Positions 26,642-35,863 of a stretch of 64,000 bases of DNA are shown here, piece after piece (position 1 is the first letter of the stretch; each line of letters opens with the position of its first letter). The DNA is from Bradyrhizobium sediminis (GTDB taxonomy: Bacteria; Pseudomonadota; Alphaproteobacteria; Rhizobiales; Xanthobacteraceae), in assembly GCF_018736085.1 (NCBI RefSeq), contig NZ_CP076134.1:4660501-4724500 (forward strand). Direction: 5' to 3'. The position numbers were made by a program, and so were the translations under genes. The notes under the pieces were generated by a model. That model was not told the DNA's origin and did not search any database. It saw nothing but the letters and a program-made list of their open reading frames with translations.

Positions 26642-26657
26642 CTCCGCCGCGGCTTCT

Positions 26658-26685
26658 TCACCTCGCCCCGCTTGCGGGGCGAGGG
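26658..26685. repeat. Perfect hairpin CCTCGCCCCGC / GCGGGGCGAGG
   Basis: An 11-bp perfect stem with a TT loop just after the aminotransferase stop, without a T-run on either side. It resembles the arms of the larger inverted-repeat elements at 10040 and 14459. Confidence 0.6.
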
Positions 26686-26883
26686 AGAGCACTTCCGCCG
26701 CCGAGCCAGAATAAGCTTGAGCCGGAGGACAGTTCCTCGCCGTTCAAAATAACACTAGCCCTGCGAATCAACATTGATGCTAAGCTTGCGCCGCTTGGGG
26801 GAGCGCACGATACGACCGATGCCTGATGGTTGCGCGTTTTCCGAAAGCGGGGGCAGTCTGGTCTTGAGGGCGTTGCGCGCGAC

Positions 26884-28356
26884 ATGATCCGCATTTCCAC
26901 GATTTTCATCGCCATCTGCATGGTGCTGGTGGCAGCCTCCCTCGGCCTGATCCTGTATTCGGTGGCGGGCATCAGCGGATCGGAATCCGCGATCGTGGCG
27001 CTGACCGCGCTGACGTTCCTGATCCTCTACAACGCCGTGTCGATGCGGCTGCGCGACCGCACCGACGTCGGCGGCCAGATCGCCGACCTGTCGCGCGGCA
27101 CCGCCGACCTCGCACGCCAGGTCGCCGAATTCGGGCGCCGCCTCGCTGCCGTCGAGGGCCGGGTGGTGTCGGCCAATTCGGCCGGCGCCGACCGCATCCA
27201 GGCCGTGGTCGGCGAAATCAACGAGCTCGGCATGCTGGTCAAGCAGCTCGCGGTCTCCGTCGCCAGCCATGACGACCTGCTGGCCTCGGGCGCCGCCGCC
27301 GCAGCTCAGCCACCGGCCAGGCCGGACAACGAAGCGCAGGAGGAATCGCCGCTCGCCGCCGAGGAAACCGGCACCGCAGCCGAGGCCCCTGCCGTAGCAA
27401 CCGTTGCCGCGGCAGCCCCCACTCCCGCCGCCCCTGCCGCCGCCGGGACCGCGCCTTCGCGCAGCCAGGCGCAGCTGCTCGCCGCGGTCAAAAGCGCGGT
27501 CGAGGAAAACCGCATCGATATCTATCTGCAGCCGATGGTGACGCTGCCTCAGCGCAAGGTGCGCTTCTACGAGGCGGTGACGCGGCTGCGCGACGACAGG
27601 GACCAGATTCTCGCCGCCGAGGATTTCATCGCCGTCGCCGAAGCCGGCGGGCTGATCGGGCGGATCGACAACATGGTGATGCTGCGTTGCGTGCAGGTGC
27701 TGCGCCGGCTCATGGTGCGCAACAAGGATGTCGGGATCTTCTGCAATGTCGCCGCGGCGACGCTCGGCAATCCCGCCACCTTCGCGCACTGCCTCGATTT
27801 CCTCGAAGCCAATCGCGCGCTGGCGCCGTCCTTCGTGCTCGAATTCAAGCAGGCGACGTTCCGCAACCTCGGTCCGACCGAGACCGAACATCTCGCGGCG
27901 CTGGCGCAGCGCGGCTTCCGTTTTTCGATCGATCACGTCACCGACCTGCGGATCGAGCCGCGGGAACTTGCCGACCGCGGCGTCCGCTTCATCAAGGTGC
28001 CGGCGTCGCTGCTGCTGGACCCGAAGCAGACCTCCACATCCGACATTGACCCCTCGGACCTTTCCGACCTGCTCGGCCGCTTCGGCATCGACCTGATCGC
28101 CGAACGGATCGAGGGGGAACGCGCCGTGGTCGATCTGCTCGACTATGACGTGCGGTTCGGACAGGGATTTCTGTTTGCACCGCCCCGGCCGTTGCGGCCG
28201 GAGGGGGCATCTGCTACCGGCGGGGCCACTCCAGACAAGGCGCAGGAACCCAATGGCTCCAGCAATACGACTCCGCTCAACAGTCCGGCCATCGAGCCCC
28301 CGCCGCGGGCAACCGGCAATGCCGCACTGGCGCGCCGCGCCGCCGGACCGGGCTGA
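26884..28356 (+). CDS. TipF-like membrane protein with degenerate EAL domain
   Basis: This 490-residue protein has two N-terminal membrane helices (IRISTIFIAICMVLVAASLG and AIVALTALTFLILYNAV), a coiled coil (about 60-115), an Ala/Pro linker and a C-terminal EAL-type domain (about 200-420). The catalytic motifs are eroded: EAL reads EAV, and DDFG is replaced by SIDHVTD, while FIKVPA keeps a lysine. TipF of Caulobacter, a c-di-GMP receptor needed for flagellum placement, has the same layout. Phosphodiesterase activity is unlikely; c-di-GMP binding is possible. ATG 26884 is preferred over a TTG 18 codons earlier. Confidence 0.78.
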   Translation: MIRISTIFIAICMVLVAASLGLILYSVAGISGSESAIVALTALTFLILYNAVSMRLRDRTDVGGQIADLSRGTADLARQVAEFGRRLAAVEGRVVSANSAGADRIQAVVGEINELGMLVKQLAVSVASHDDLLASGAAAAAQPPARPDNEAQEESPLAAEETGTAAEAPAVATVAAAAPTPAAPAAAGTAPSRSQAQLLAAVKSAVEENRIDIYLQPMVTLPQRKVRFYEAVTRLRDDRDQILAAEDFIAVAEAGGLIGRIDNMVMLRCVQVLRRLMVRNKDVGIFCNVAAATLGNPATFAHCLDFLEANRALAPSFVLEFKQATFRNLGPTETEHLAALAQRGFRFSIDHVTDLRIEPRELADRGVRFIKVPASLLLDPKQTSTSDIDPSDLSDLLGRFGIDLIAERIEGERAVVDLLDYDVRFGQGFLFAPPRPLRPEGASATGGATPDKAQEPNGSSNTTPLNSPAIEPPPRATGNAALARRAAGPG

Positions 28357-28371
28357 CCGGCGTTCCCCGTC

Positions 28372-29226
28372 ATGACGGCGCTGACGTTCGTCGAGAAGCT
28401 GCGCGACCTCGTTGATGGCGTCGACGTCGTGCTCTCCGATATCTGGGGCGTGGTTCACAACGGGCTCGAGGCCTTTCCCGAAGCCTGCGAGGCGCTGCAT
28501 ACGTTTCGTGCCCGGGGCGGCGCGGTCATTCTGATCACCAACGCGCCAAGGCCCGCGGACTCCGTGCAGCGGCAATTGCGCAAGATGGGGATCGCCGACG
28601 AGACCTATGACGCCATCGTCAGTTCAGGCGACCTGACTCGGCATTTCGTCGCCGGCCATCCGGGCAAGAAGATGTTCTGGCTCGGCCCGGAGCGCGACAA
28701 CTCGATCTATCGCGGCTTGGATCCGGTGCTCGCGCCGCTGGAGCAGGCCGACTACATCGTCTGCACCGGCCTGTTCGACGACGAAACCGAATCCGCCGAG
28801 GACTATCGCGGGATGATGCTGAAGGCCCGCGAGCGCAAGCTGACGCTGATCTGCGCCAATCCCGACATCGTCGTCGAGCGCGGCGACCGACTGATCTATT
28901 GCGCCGGCGCGATCGCTGAACTCTACCGCGAACTCGGCGGCGAGGTGATCTTCTACGGCAAGCCGCACCGGCCGATCTACGAACGCGCCATGGAGCTCGC
29001 CGCCGAGCGCCACAACCATCCGATCGAGCTCAACCGCGTGCTGGCGATCGGGGATTCCGTGCGGACGGACCTGGCCGGCGCGCACGGCTTCGGCATCAAT
29101 TGCCTGTTCGTGACCCGCGGCATCCACTCCGAGGAGTTCGAGGGCATCGACCAGCTCGACCCGGCGTCGGTGAAGGAATTGTTCGGCCATCCGCCAAAGG
29201 CGCTGACGCGGGAGCTGAGATGGTAG
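28372..29226 (+). CDS. HAD-superfamily class IIA phosphatase-like protein
   Basis: A 284-residue hydrolase with HAD motif I (VVLSDIWGVVHNG), motif II (ILITNAPRP), motif III Lys (FYGKPHRPIYERA) and motif IV (LAIGDSVRTDLAGAHGFG). This pattern matches the TIGR01459-like class IIA group of alphaproteobacteria, related to sugar-phosphatases such as NagD. Motif I reads DIWG where D-x-D would be usual, so the second aspartate is a tryptophan; this is normal for the subgroup. Substrate unknown. It begins 15 bases after the TipF-like gene. Confidence 0.85.
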   Translation: MTALTFVEKLRDLVDGVDVVLSDIWGVVHNGLEAFPEACEALHTFRARGGAVILITNAPRPADSVQRQLRKMGIADETYDAIVSSGDLTRHFVAGHPGKKMFWLGPERDNSIYRGLDPVLAPLEQADYIVCTGLFDDETESAEDYRGMMLKARERKLTLICANPDIVVERGDRLIYCAGAIAELYRELGGEVIFYGKPHRPIYERAMELAAERHNHPIELNRVLAIGDSVRTDLAGAHGFGINCLFVTRGIHSEEFEGIDQLDPASVKELFGHPPKALTRELRW

Positions 29227-29252
29227 GCGGGTTCTAGCCGTCAACTTGGATG

Positions 29253-29277
29253 CGTCGTCCCGGCATTCGCGGGACGA
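29253..29277. repeat. Single palindromic repeat, GTCGTCCCGGC...GGGACGAC
   Basis: One hairpin of the same family as 6507-6630 and 34235-34357, present here without its partner, between convergent HAD and CheY-like genes. Confidence 0.8.
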
Positions 29278-29300
29278 CACCCGAAGGTGTGTTGCGCGCG

Positions 29301-29696
29301 TTACGCGTTCGCCATGTCCGGGAACACCGCCTCGATCTTGGTCTTCAGCGTGGCTGCGTTGAACGGCTTGACGATGTAATTGTTCACGCCGGCCTTCTTG
29401 GCGGCGATGACGTTTTCGGTCTTGGATTCGGCCGTGATCATGATGAACGGGGTGGTGGCGAGATTGGGGTCGGCGCGAACCTCCCGGAGCAGGTCGTAGC
29501 CGGTCATCGGCTCCATATTCCAGTCGGAGATCACCAGCCCGTACTTCTTGCCGCGCATCTTGTTGAGCGCCGCCGATCCATCGTTGGCGTCATCAATATT
29601 CTCGAAGCCGAGCTGCTTCAGAAGATTTCGGATGATGCGGATCATGGTGCTGTAGTCATCCACCACCAGAACCGGCATCGACAGATCAACCGCCAT
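29301..29696 (-). CDS. CheY-like single-domain response regulator
   Basis: A 131-residue receiver domain with no output domain: acidic pocket VVDDYSTM, phospho-acceptor Asp in LVISDWNMEPMTG, Thr in MITAES and Lys in VKPF. The TGYDLLREVR and KTENVIAAKKAGVNNYIVKPF stretches are those of chemotaxis CheY. No che genes are adjacent, so the cognate kinase lies elsewhere. Start is MAVDLSMPV (ATG 29696); an ATG two codons upstream is also possible. Confidence 0.92.
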   Translation of the reverse strand: MAVDLSMPVLVVDDYSTMIRIIRNLLKQLGFENIDDANDGSAALNKMRGKKYGLVISDWNMEPMTGYDLLREVRADPNLATTPFIMITAESKTENVIAAKKAGVNNYIVKPFNAATLKTKIEAVFPDMANA

Positions 29697-29916
29697 CTTC
29701 ACTCCCCTACACGACGCTTACGCCACAAACCATCGACAGGGCTGCGCTACCCGCAGTCCTCCTCCAATCAGTAGCATCAGGCGTTAAACAGCCCGTTAAC
29801 CGACCTCTGCGGGAAAAATGGGCAAGATACCCGCTCTGCGGCGGCCCGGGCCCCGCTTGACTTCATCGGGGCCGCCACGTCACGGTCCCGGCCCCACCCG
29901 CGTTTGTTGTTTTGAC

Positions 29917-29960
29917 GCGTTTTCCTGACGCAAACCGGTACCCACTTCGCTTGAAAACGC
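29917..29960. repeat. RIME-like palindrome GCGTTTTC...GAAAACGC
   Basis: GCGTTTTC and GAAAACGC bracket TGACGCAAACCGGTACCCAC, a short repeat common in Rhizobiales intergenic regions. A partial relative (ACGCAAAACCGGCATCCACT) lies near 43979-43998. The rest of the gap from 29697 to 29983 shows no gene. Confidence 0.65.
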
Positions 29961-29983
29961 TATAGGCCGAAGAACCCCTGAAA

Positions 29984-30967
29984 ATGACGCCTGGCTTCTT
30001 TGTTATCCGCGACACCACGCCCGCGACCGCGATTCCCCGGGGGGCCGTGGTGGCGATGGGCAATTTCGACGGCGTCCACCTCGGCCACCGCGCGGTGATC
30101 GAAGCCGCCCTGCAGATGGGGCGCGCCCATGGCCGGCCCGCGCTGGCTGTGACCTTCGAGCCCCACCCGCGCCGCTATTTCAGCCCGAACACCCCCCAGT
30201 TCCGGCTGACCGACGAGGCCGCCAAGCTCAGGCTCTTGGCCGGGACCGGGCTTTCCGGCGCGGTGGTGATGACCTTCGACAAGGGCCGCGCCGGGACCAC
30301 CGCGCAGGATTTCATTCACCATGACCTGATCGAACGGCTCGGAATCAGCGGGATTGCGGTCGGCTACGACTTTCATTTCGGCAAGGGCCGGGTCGGCTCG
30401 CCGAGCCTTCTGGTCTCTGAAGCCCCCCGGCTCGGCATCGAGGTCGACGTCCAGGCCCATGTCGATATCGAGGAACGGCCGGTCTCCTCCAGCGCGATCC
30501 GGATGGCGCTGGCGGAGGGACAGATCGGCGACGCCACCACGATGCTCGGCGGCCCGTGGTTCATTACCGGCGAGGTGATCCATGGCGAGAAACGCGGCCG
30601 CGATCTCGGCTATCCCACCGCCAATATCCGCCTCGACAAGAATTGCGGGCTCAAGCACGGCATCTATGCGGTGCGGGTCGGCCGCGGCCAAGGAAAAGAT
30701 CAGGTGCGGATCAATGGCGTGGCCAGCTTCGGCCGCCGCCCGACCTTCGACAATGGTGCGCCGCTGCTGGAGGTCTTTCTGTTCGACTTCAAGGGCGACC
30801 TTTATGGGGAGACGCTGGATGTCGCCTTCATCGCCTTCATTCGCGAGGAATTGAAGTTCGACTCGGTCGAGGCGCTGGTGACCCGGATGGACGATGACAG
30901 CGCCATCGCCCGCGCGGCCCTGGCCGCCGCGCCGGACGCCTTCCCGAAGCTCGGGGTGGTCGGTTGA
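29984..30967 (+). CDS. ribF: Bifunctional riboflavin kinase / FAD synthetase
   Basis: It converts riboflavin to FMN and then FAD. The adenylyltransferase half has VVAMGNFDGVHLGHRAVIEAA and VSSSAIRMALAEG; the kinase half has GRDLGYPTANIRLD and the FGRRPTFDNGAPLLEVFLFDF region. The 327 residues fit the family. It would supply FMN to the ribH riboswitch and FAD for CoxM among others. Confidence 0.95.
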   Translation: MTPGFFVIRDTTPATAIPRGAVVAMGNFDGVHLGHRAVIEAALQMGRAHGRPALAVTFEPHPRRYFSPNTPQFRLTDEAAKLRLLAGTGLSGAVVMTFDKGRAGTTAQDFIHHDLIERLGISGIAVGYDFHFGKGRVGSPSLLVSEAPRLGIEVDVQAHVDIEERPVSSSAIRMALAEGQIGDATTMLGGPWFITGEVIHGEKRGRDLGYPTANIRLDKNCGLKHGIYAVRVGRGQGKDQVRINGVASFGRRPTFDNGAPLLEVFLFDFKGDLYGETLDVAFIAFIREELKFDSVEALVTRMDDDSAIARAALAAAPDAFPKLGVVG

Positions 30968-31169
30968 TCGCCTGCCGGATCGCCGGACGGCGGGGCTTTG
31001 CGATTCCCCCGGCCGGCTGCTATGGAAAGCCCATGTTTGCGCGGCGCACCATCAGCATTAGCGGCCCGGCTTCCGCCTGAGTTTCGGCTCGGCGCAAGAC
31101 CGGGATTTCCCTCGTTCATCCGCGAATGAATCGCGTTTCCAGCGCCCTTCGAGCCAAACCAGAGCATTC

Positions 31170-34100
31170 ATGTCCGAAAAGCCGCAAAAGTCCGACGCAT
31201 CAGATTATTCCAAAACCCTGTTCCTGCCGCAGACGGAATTCCCGATGCGCGCCGGCCTGCCGCAGCGGGAGCCGGAGATCCTGGCCCGCTGGAACGAAAT
31301 CGGCCTCTACGATCAATTGCGAAAGTCCGCCGCCGGCCGGGCGAAATTCGTGCTGCATGACGGCCCGCCCTATGCCAACGGCAACATCCATATCGGGCAC
31401 GCGCTGAACAAGATCCTCAAGGACGTCGTGACCAAGAGCCAGCAGATGCTCGGCTTCGATTCCAATTACGTGCCGGGCTGGGACTGCCATGGCCTGCCGA
31501 TCGAATGGAAGATCGAGGAAGAGAACTACCGCTCCAAGGGCAAGCAGAAGCCGGACTTCAAGGACTCCGCCGCCATGGTGGCGTTCCGCAGGGAGTGCCG
31601 CGCCTATGCGACGTACTGGCTCAATGTGCAGCGCGAGGAATTCAAAAGGCTCGGCATCATCGGCGACTGGGATCATCCCTACGCCACCATGAGCTATCCC
31701 GCCGAGGCGCAGATCGCGCGCGAACTGATGAAGTTCGCCGCCAACGGCACGCTCTATCGCGGCTCCAAGCCGGTGATGTGGAGCGTGGTGGAAAAAACCG
31801 CGCTGGCGGAAGCCGAAGTCGAATACGAGGACTACACCTCGGATACGGTGTGGGTGAAGTTTCCGGTTAGGCGGATCGAAGGAGCCGCTCAAGGCGGACG
31901 CCTTGAGACCGGCAAACCAATTCCCTCGATGACCACGAGCGAGATGTGGCTTCAGGGCGCGTCAGTTGTCATTTGGACGACTACTCCATGGACACTGCCT
32001 GGAAACCGAGCCATCAGCTACTCTCCCAAGATCTCATACAGTGTGTACGAGGTAACGGAGGCTCCTGCGGATAATTGGGCTAAGCTTGGAGAGAAATTTG
32101 TCTTGGCTGATCGACTAGCTGAGGACGTTTTCAAGCAAGCGCGCGTAACGAAATTTGAGAAGCGCCGAGCTATCACTGCGGCGGACTTGGCTAGGGTAAT
32201 CTGTGATCATCCATTGAATACCAACCAAGACGGTTACGAATTCGCGGTCCCGCTTCTCTCTGGCGAGCACGTCACCGACGACACCGGCACCGGCTTCGTC
32301 CACACCGCGCCCGGCCATGGCCGCGAAGATTTCGATGTCTGGATGGCAAGCGCCCGCGCGCTGGAAGCGCGCGGCATCAACACCACCATCCCCTACACCG
32401 TCGACGAAAACGGCGCCTTCACCGATCACGCCCCCGGCTTCACCGGCAAACGCGTCATCAACGACAAGGGCGAAAAGGGCGACGCCAACGAGGCCGTGAT
32501 CAAGGCGCTGGTCGAGGCCGGCATGCTCTTGGCGCGCGGCCGGCTCAAGCATCAATATCCGCATTCATGGCGGTCGAAGAAGCCGGTGATCTTCCGCAAC
32601 ACGCCGCAATGGTTCATTGCGATGGACAAGGACATCGTCGACGGCGGCAAGGCCAAGCCCGGCGACACGCTGCGCGCCCGCGCGCTGCGTGCGATCTCGG
32701 TGACGCAATGGGTGCCGCCGGCGGGCCAGAACCGCATCAACGGCATGATCTCGGGCCGGCCGGACTGGGTGATCTCGCGGCAGCGCGCCTGGGGCGTCCC
32801 GATCGCGGTGTTCGTGCGCGAAAAGGGCGACGGCTCCGCCGAGATACTGCAGGACGAAGTGGTCAATCAGCGCATCACCGAAGCCTTCATGGAGGAAGGC
32901 GCCGACGCCTGGTACATGGACGGCGCCCGCGAACGCTTTCTCGGGGATCGCGCGGCCGAGGACTGGAAGAAGGTCGACGATATCTGCGACGTCTGGTTCG
33001 ATTCCGGCTCGACCCACGCCTTCGTGCTGGAAGACCGCCAGAATTTCCCCAGCCTCGGCAACATCGTCCGCAAGGTCGATGGCGGCCAGGACACCGTGAT
33101 GTATCTGGAAGGTTCGGACCAGCATCGCGGCTGGTTCCATTCCTCGCTGCTGGAGAGCTGCGGCACCCGCGGCCGCGCGCCCTACGACGTCGTGCTGACG
33201 CACGGCTTCACGCTCGACGAGAACGGCCGCAAGATGTCGAAGTCGCTCGGCAACACCGTCGAGCCGCAGAAGGTGATGAAGGACTCCGGTGCCGACATCC
33301 TGCGGCTCTGGGTCTGCGCCACCGACTACGCCGACGACCAGCGCATCGGCCCGGAGATCCTGAAAAACACCATCGAGACCTACCGCAAGCTGCGCAACTC
33401 GATCCGCTGGATGCTCGGCACGCTGGCGCATCTTAAGCCCGGCGACGAGGTCAATCGCGCCGACATGCCCGAGCTCGAGCGGCTGGTCCTGCATCGCCTG
33501 GCCGAAGTCGACGCCATCGTGCGCAAGGCCTATGCCGAATTCGACTACAAGACGGTGGTGGCGACGCTTGCGGCGTTCATGAACACCGAGCTGTCGGCGT
33601 TCTATTTCGATATCCGCAAGGATACGCTGTACTGCGATCCGCCGTCTTCGCTGGCGCGCAAGGCCGCGCTCACCACGGTCGATATCCTGTGTGACGCGAT
33701 CCTGAAATGGCTGGCACCCGTGCTCAGCTTCACGGCTGACGAGGCCTGGGTAAACTACCGGCCCGAAGGCACCCGGTCGGTGCACCTCCTCACCTTCCCG
33801 ACGGACCTCGGCGCCTATCGCGACGATGCGCTGGCGGCGAAATGGGAGATCATCCGCAACGTCCGCCGCGTCGTCACCGGCGCGCTGGAAGTCGAACGCG
33901 CCGCCAAGCGCATCGGCTCCTCGCTGGAGGCCTCGCCGCTGGTCTATGTCTCGGACCAGAAGATTTTCGAGACGCTGTTCGATATCGATCTGGCCGAGGT
34001 CTGCATCACCTCGAACGCGATGGCGACCAATGACGAGGCGCCGGCGGCCGCGTTCCGCCTCAACGAGGTGCCCGGCGTCGCCGTCGTGGTCGAGAAGGCC

Positions 34101-34229
34101 GTCGGAACGAAGTGCGCGCGGTCGTGGAAGATACTGCCCACCGTCGGCGAGGATGCCGAATATCCCGACGTCTCGCCGCGCGACGCAAAGGCGCTGCGCG
34201 AATGGAAGGCGCTGGGAGTGACCGTGTAG
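31170..34229 (+). CDS. ileS: Isoleucyl-tRNA synthetase
   Basis: This class I enzyme, 1019 residues, has HIGH ([14 protein letters not shown]), KMSKS ([17 protein letters not shown]) and a CP1 editing domain containing [14 protein letters not shown]. The catalytic core and anticodon-binding region are intact. Residues about 240-365, covering the entry to CP1, are encoded by DNA with about 50 percent GC (30, 29 and 31 of 60 in the lines starting 32041, 32101 and 32161), unlike the GC-rich remainder, and include an unusual stretch [15 protein letters not shown] before the editing domain. It may be a recombinant segment. Confidence 0.95.
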   Translation: MSEKPQKSDASDYSKTLFLPQTEFPMRAGLPQREPEILARWNEIGLYDQLRKSAAGRAKFVLHDGPPYANGNIHIGHALNKILKDVVTKSQQMLGFDSNYVPGWDCHGLPIEWKIEEENYRSKGKQKPDFKDSAAMVAFRRECRAYATYWLNVQREEFKRLGIIGDWDHPYATMSYPAEAQIARELMKFAANGTLYRGSKPVMWSVVEKTALAEAEVEYEDYTSDTVWVKFPVRRIEGAAQGGRLETGKPIPSMTTSEMWLQGASVVIWTTTPWTLPGNRAISYSPKISYSVYEVTEAPADNWAKLGEKFVLADRLAEDVFKQARVTKFEKRRAITAADLARVICDHPLNTNQDGYEFAVPLLSGEHVTDDTGTGFVHTAPGHGREDFDVWMASARALEARGINTTIPYTVDENGAFTDHAPGFTGKRVINDKGEKGDANEAVIKALVEAGMLLARGRLKHQYPHSWRSKKPVIFRNTPQWFIAMDKDIVDGGKAKPGDTLRARALRAISVTQWVPPAGQNRINGMISGRPDWVISRQRAWGVPIAVFVREKGDGSAEILQDEVVNQRITEAFMEEGADAWYMDGARERFLGDRAAEDWKKVDDICDVWFDSGSTHAFVLEDRQNFPSLGNIVRKVDGGQDTVMYLEGSDQHRGWFHSSLLESCGTRGRAPYDVVLTHGFTLDENGRKMSKSLGNTVEPQKVMKDSGADILRLWVCATDYADDQRIGPEILKNTIETYRKLRNSIRWMLGTLAHLKPGDEVNRADMPELERLVLHRLAEVDAIVRKAYAEFDYKTVVATLAAFMNTELSAFYFDIRKDTLYCDPPSSLARKAALTTVDILCDAILKWLAPVLSFTADEAWVNYRPEGTRSVHLLTFPTDLGAYRDDALAAKWEIIRNVRRVVTGALEVERAAKRIGSSLEASPLVYVSDQKIFETLFDIDLAEVCITSNAMATNDEAPAAAFRLNEVPGVAVVVEKAVGTKCARSWKILPTVGEDAEYPDVSPRDAKALREWKALGVTV

Positions 34230-34234
34230 TTCTT

Positions 34235-34357
34235 GTCGTCCCCGCGAACGCGGGGACCCATGACCACCGGCGTCAGCGATAGACAAAGGAAGATGAAGAG
34301 TAGTCTTTCCAAACAGAACCGGCACGGCGTGTGGGTCCCGGCGTTCGCCGGGACGAC
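34235..34357. repeat. Paired palindromic repeats, GTCCCCGCGAACGCGGGGAC family
   Basis: GTCGTCCCCGCGAACGCGGG at 34235 and the inverted GTGGGTCCCGGCGTTCGCCG at 34331 bracket about 70 bases with no gene. Same head-to-head arrangement as at 6507-6630. Confidence 0.85.
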
Positions 34358-34384
34358 ATCTTATTTTGCGGCGACGGGGTCGCC

Positions 34385-34882
34385 ATGAACTCCCACCTCC
34401 GCGCCGGGGTGATCGCCGCCATGGTCGCGCTCGTGCTCGACCAGGCGTCGAAACTCTGGCTGCTGTTCGTGTTCGACATCGCCCGCCGCGGCGCGGTGAA
34501 GGTCACGCCATTCTTCGACCTGGTGCTGGCCTGGAATACCGGCATCAGCTACGGCTGGTTCCAGAGCGAAAGCCAGTTCACCCAGATCGTCCTGATGATC
34601 GTCAAGGCGGTGGCGGTGGCGGTTCTGGCGGCCTGGATGGCGCGGTCGCGGACCCTGCTGGTGACCGTCGCCCTCGGCCTGATCATCGGCGGCGCCATCG
34701 GCAACGCCATCGACCGCTTCGCCTATGGCGCGGTAGTCGATTTCGCCCTGTTCCACCTCCAGATCGGGGGAAAAACCTTCAATTGGTACGTGTTTAACCT
34801 TGCCGACGTGGCGATTGTTGCCGGGGTAGCGGCCCTGCTGTATGATTCTTTGTTAGGGGTACCCGCCGCAAAAGCGCCCTGA
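34385..34882 (+). CDS. lspA: Lipoprotein signal peptidase (signal peptidase II)
   Basis: A 165-residue, four-helix inner-membrane aspartic peptidase that cleaves prolipoprotein signal peptides. The two catalytic aspartates are visible as D119 (NAIDRFAYGAVVDF) and D141 (FNLADVAIV). ATG 34385 is chosen since the upstream frame runs through a palindromic repeat. ileS-lspA adjacency is common in bacteria. Confidence 0.94.
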   Translation: MNSHLRAGVIAAMVALVLDQASKLWLLFVFDIARRGAVKVTPFFDLVLAWNTGISYGWFQSESQFTQIVLMIVKAVAVAVLAAWMARSRTLLVTVALGLIIGGAIGNAIDRFAYGAVVDFALFHLQIGGKTFNWYVFNLADVAIVAGVAALLYDSLLGVPAAKAP

Positions 34883-34970
34883 TCCCGGCTGATACGAGCC
34901 CTCCAGGCAGGAACGAAGCTGCGCCTCACATCGGCGCCCCTCGCGAAGATTTTTGAACAGGAACAACGCG

Positions 34971-35672
34971 ATGCGCGACACCGAAGCCAGCGGTTGGATT
35001 GTGCAAAACCCGTGGAGAGTGCTGAAGCTTGCCGCCGTCGCGCTGGGCATCGGTCTCGTGATGACATCAGGCGCTGTGCGCGCCCAAGACGATGAAGAGG
35101 ACGACAAGACCTTCGAGGAGAAGATCATCGAAGGTATCATGGCCGGCATCGGCGGCACCAACATGGAGAACCGGGGTATCGAGTACCGCGAGCGGTCGCC
35201 GCTGGTGGTGCCTCCCAAGCTCGCCCTGCCGCCGCCGGCTTCCACGTCGGCCGAGGTGAAGGCGCCGAACTGGCCGAAGGATCCGGATGAAGCCCGGCGC
35301 AAGGCTGCAATCGCGGCCCGCAAGAAAGAGAACAAGGATCCTCAGCACTCGGCCCGCATCCTGACGCCGAGTGAACTCAATGTCGGCCGAACCGCCGCTC
35401 CGGCTCGCAAGGACAATGACCCGATCCAGCCGGGCACTTCGTCCAATCCGATGCTCAGCCCATCGCAGCTTGGTTACGACGGCGGATTGTTCAGGAACAT
35501 GTTCGGCGGCAACGCCGCCGAAACCGCGCCCTTCCAGGGTGAGCCGACGCGGGACTCCCTGACCCAGCCACCGACTGGCTACCAGACCCCATCGCCGAAT
35601 TTCGCCTACGGCACCGGACCGAAGGAATCGCTCAACAAGCAATACGACGTAATGTCGGGTAAAGAGCGTTGA
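34971..35672 (+). CDS. Exported hypothetical protein, disordered and proline-rich
   Basis: A 233-residue protein with one N-terminal hydrophobic segment (VLKLAAVALGIGLVMTSGAVRA), read as a signal peptide, followed by an acidic stretch (DDEEDDKTFEEKIIEGIMAGIGG) and a long Pro/Asn/Ser-rich tail (LTPSELNVGRTAAPARKDND, PMLSPSQLGYDGGLFRNMFG). I recognise it only as a conserved Bradyrhizobium-type protein found after lspA. ATG 34971 is taken over a TTG six codons earlier. Confidence 0.75.
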   Translation: MRDTEASGWIVQNPWRVLKLAAVALGIGLVMTSGAVRAQDDEEDDKTFEEKIIEGIMAGIGGTNMENRGIEYRERSPLVVPPKLALPPPASTSAEVKAPNWPKDPDEARRKAAIAARKKENKDPQHSARILTPSELNVGRTAAPARKDNDPIQPGTSSNPMLSPSQLGYDGGLFRNMFGGNAAETAPFQGEPTRDSLTQPPTGYQTPSPNFAYGTGPKESLNKQYDVMSGKER

Positions 35673-35863
35673 AACTGGGCGCCAGCCGCATGGGCGGCCG
35701 CGCCAGCTTCAGGACGCGCCGGTTCCCGCCCGGCATCGTGCGTCGGAATGACGAGCGGCAACGCGTCGAACCGAAAGCCGCTTTGCACCATCGAATTTTC
35801 TCGAGCGAGGAAGGACCGGCCGCAATCAGCGAATATCCAGGCTGACTGCCGTCAACACACGTC

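Noticed and set aside
29784..29799. CtrA box upstream of the CheY-like gene
   Set aside because: The spacing is TTAA-N8-TTAA, one base longer than the consensus.
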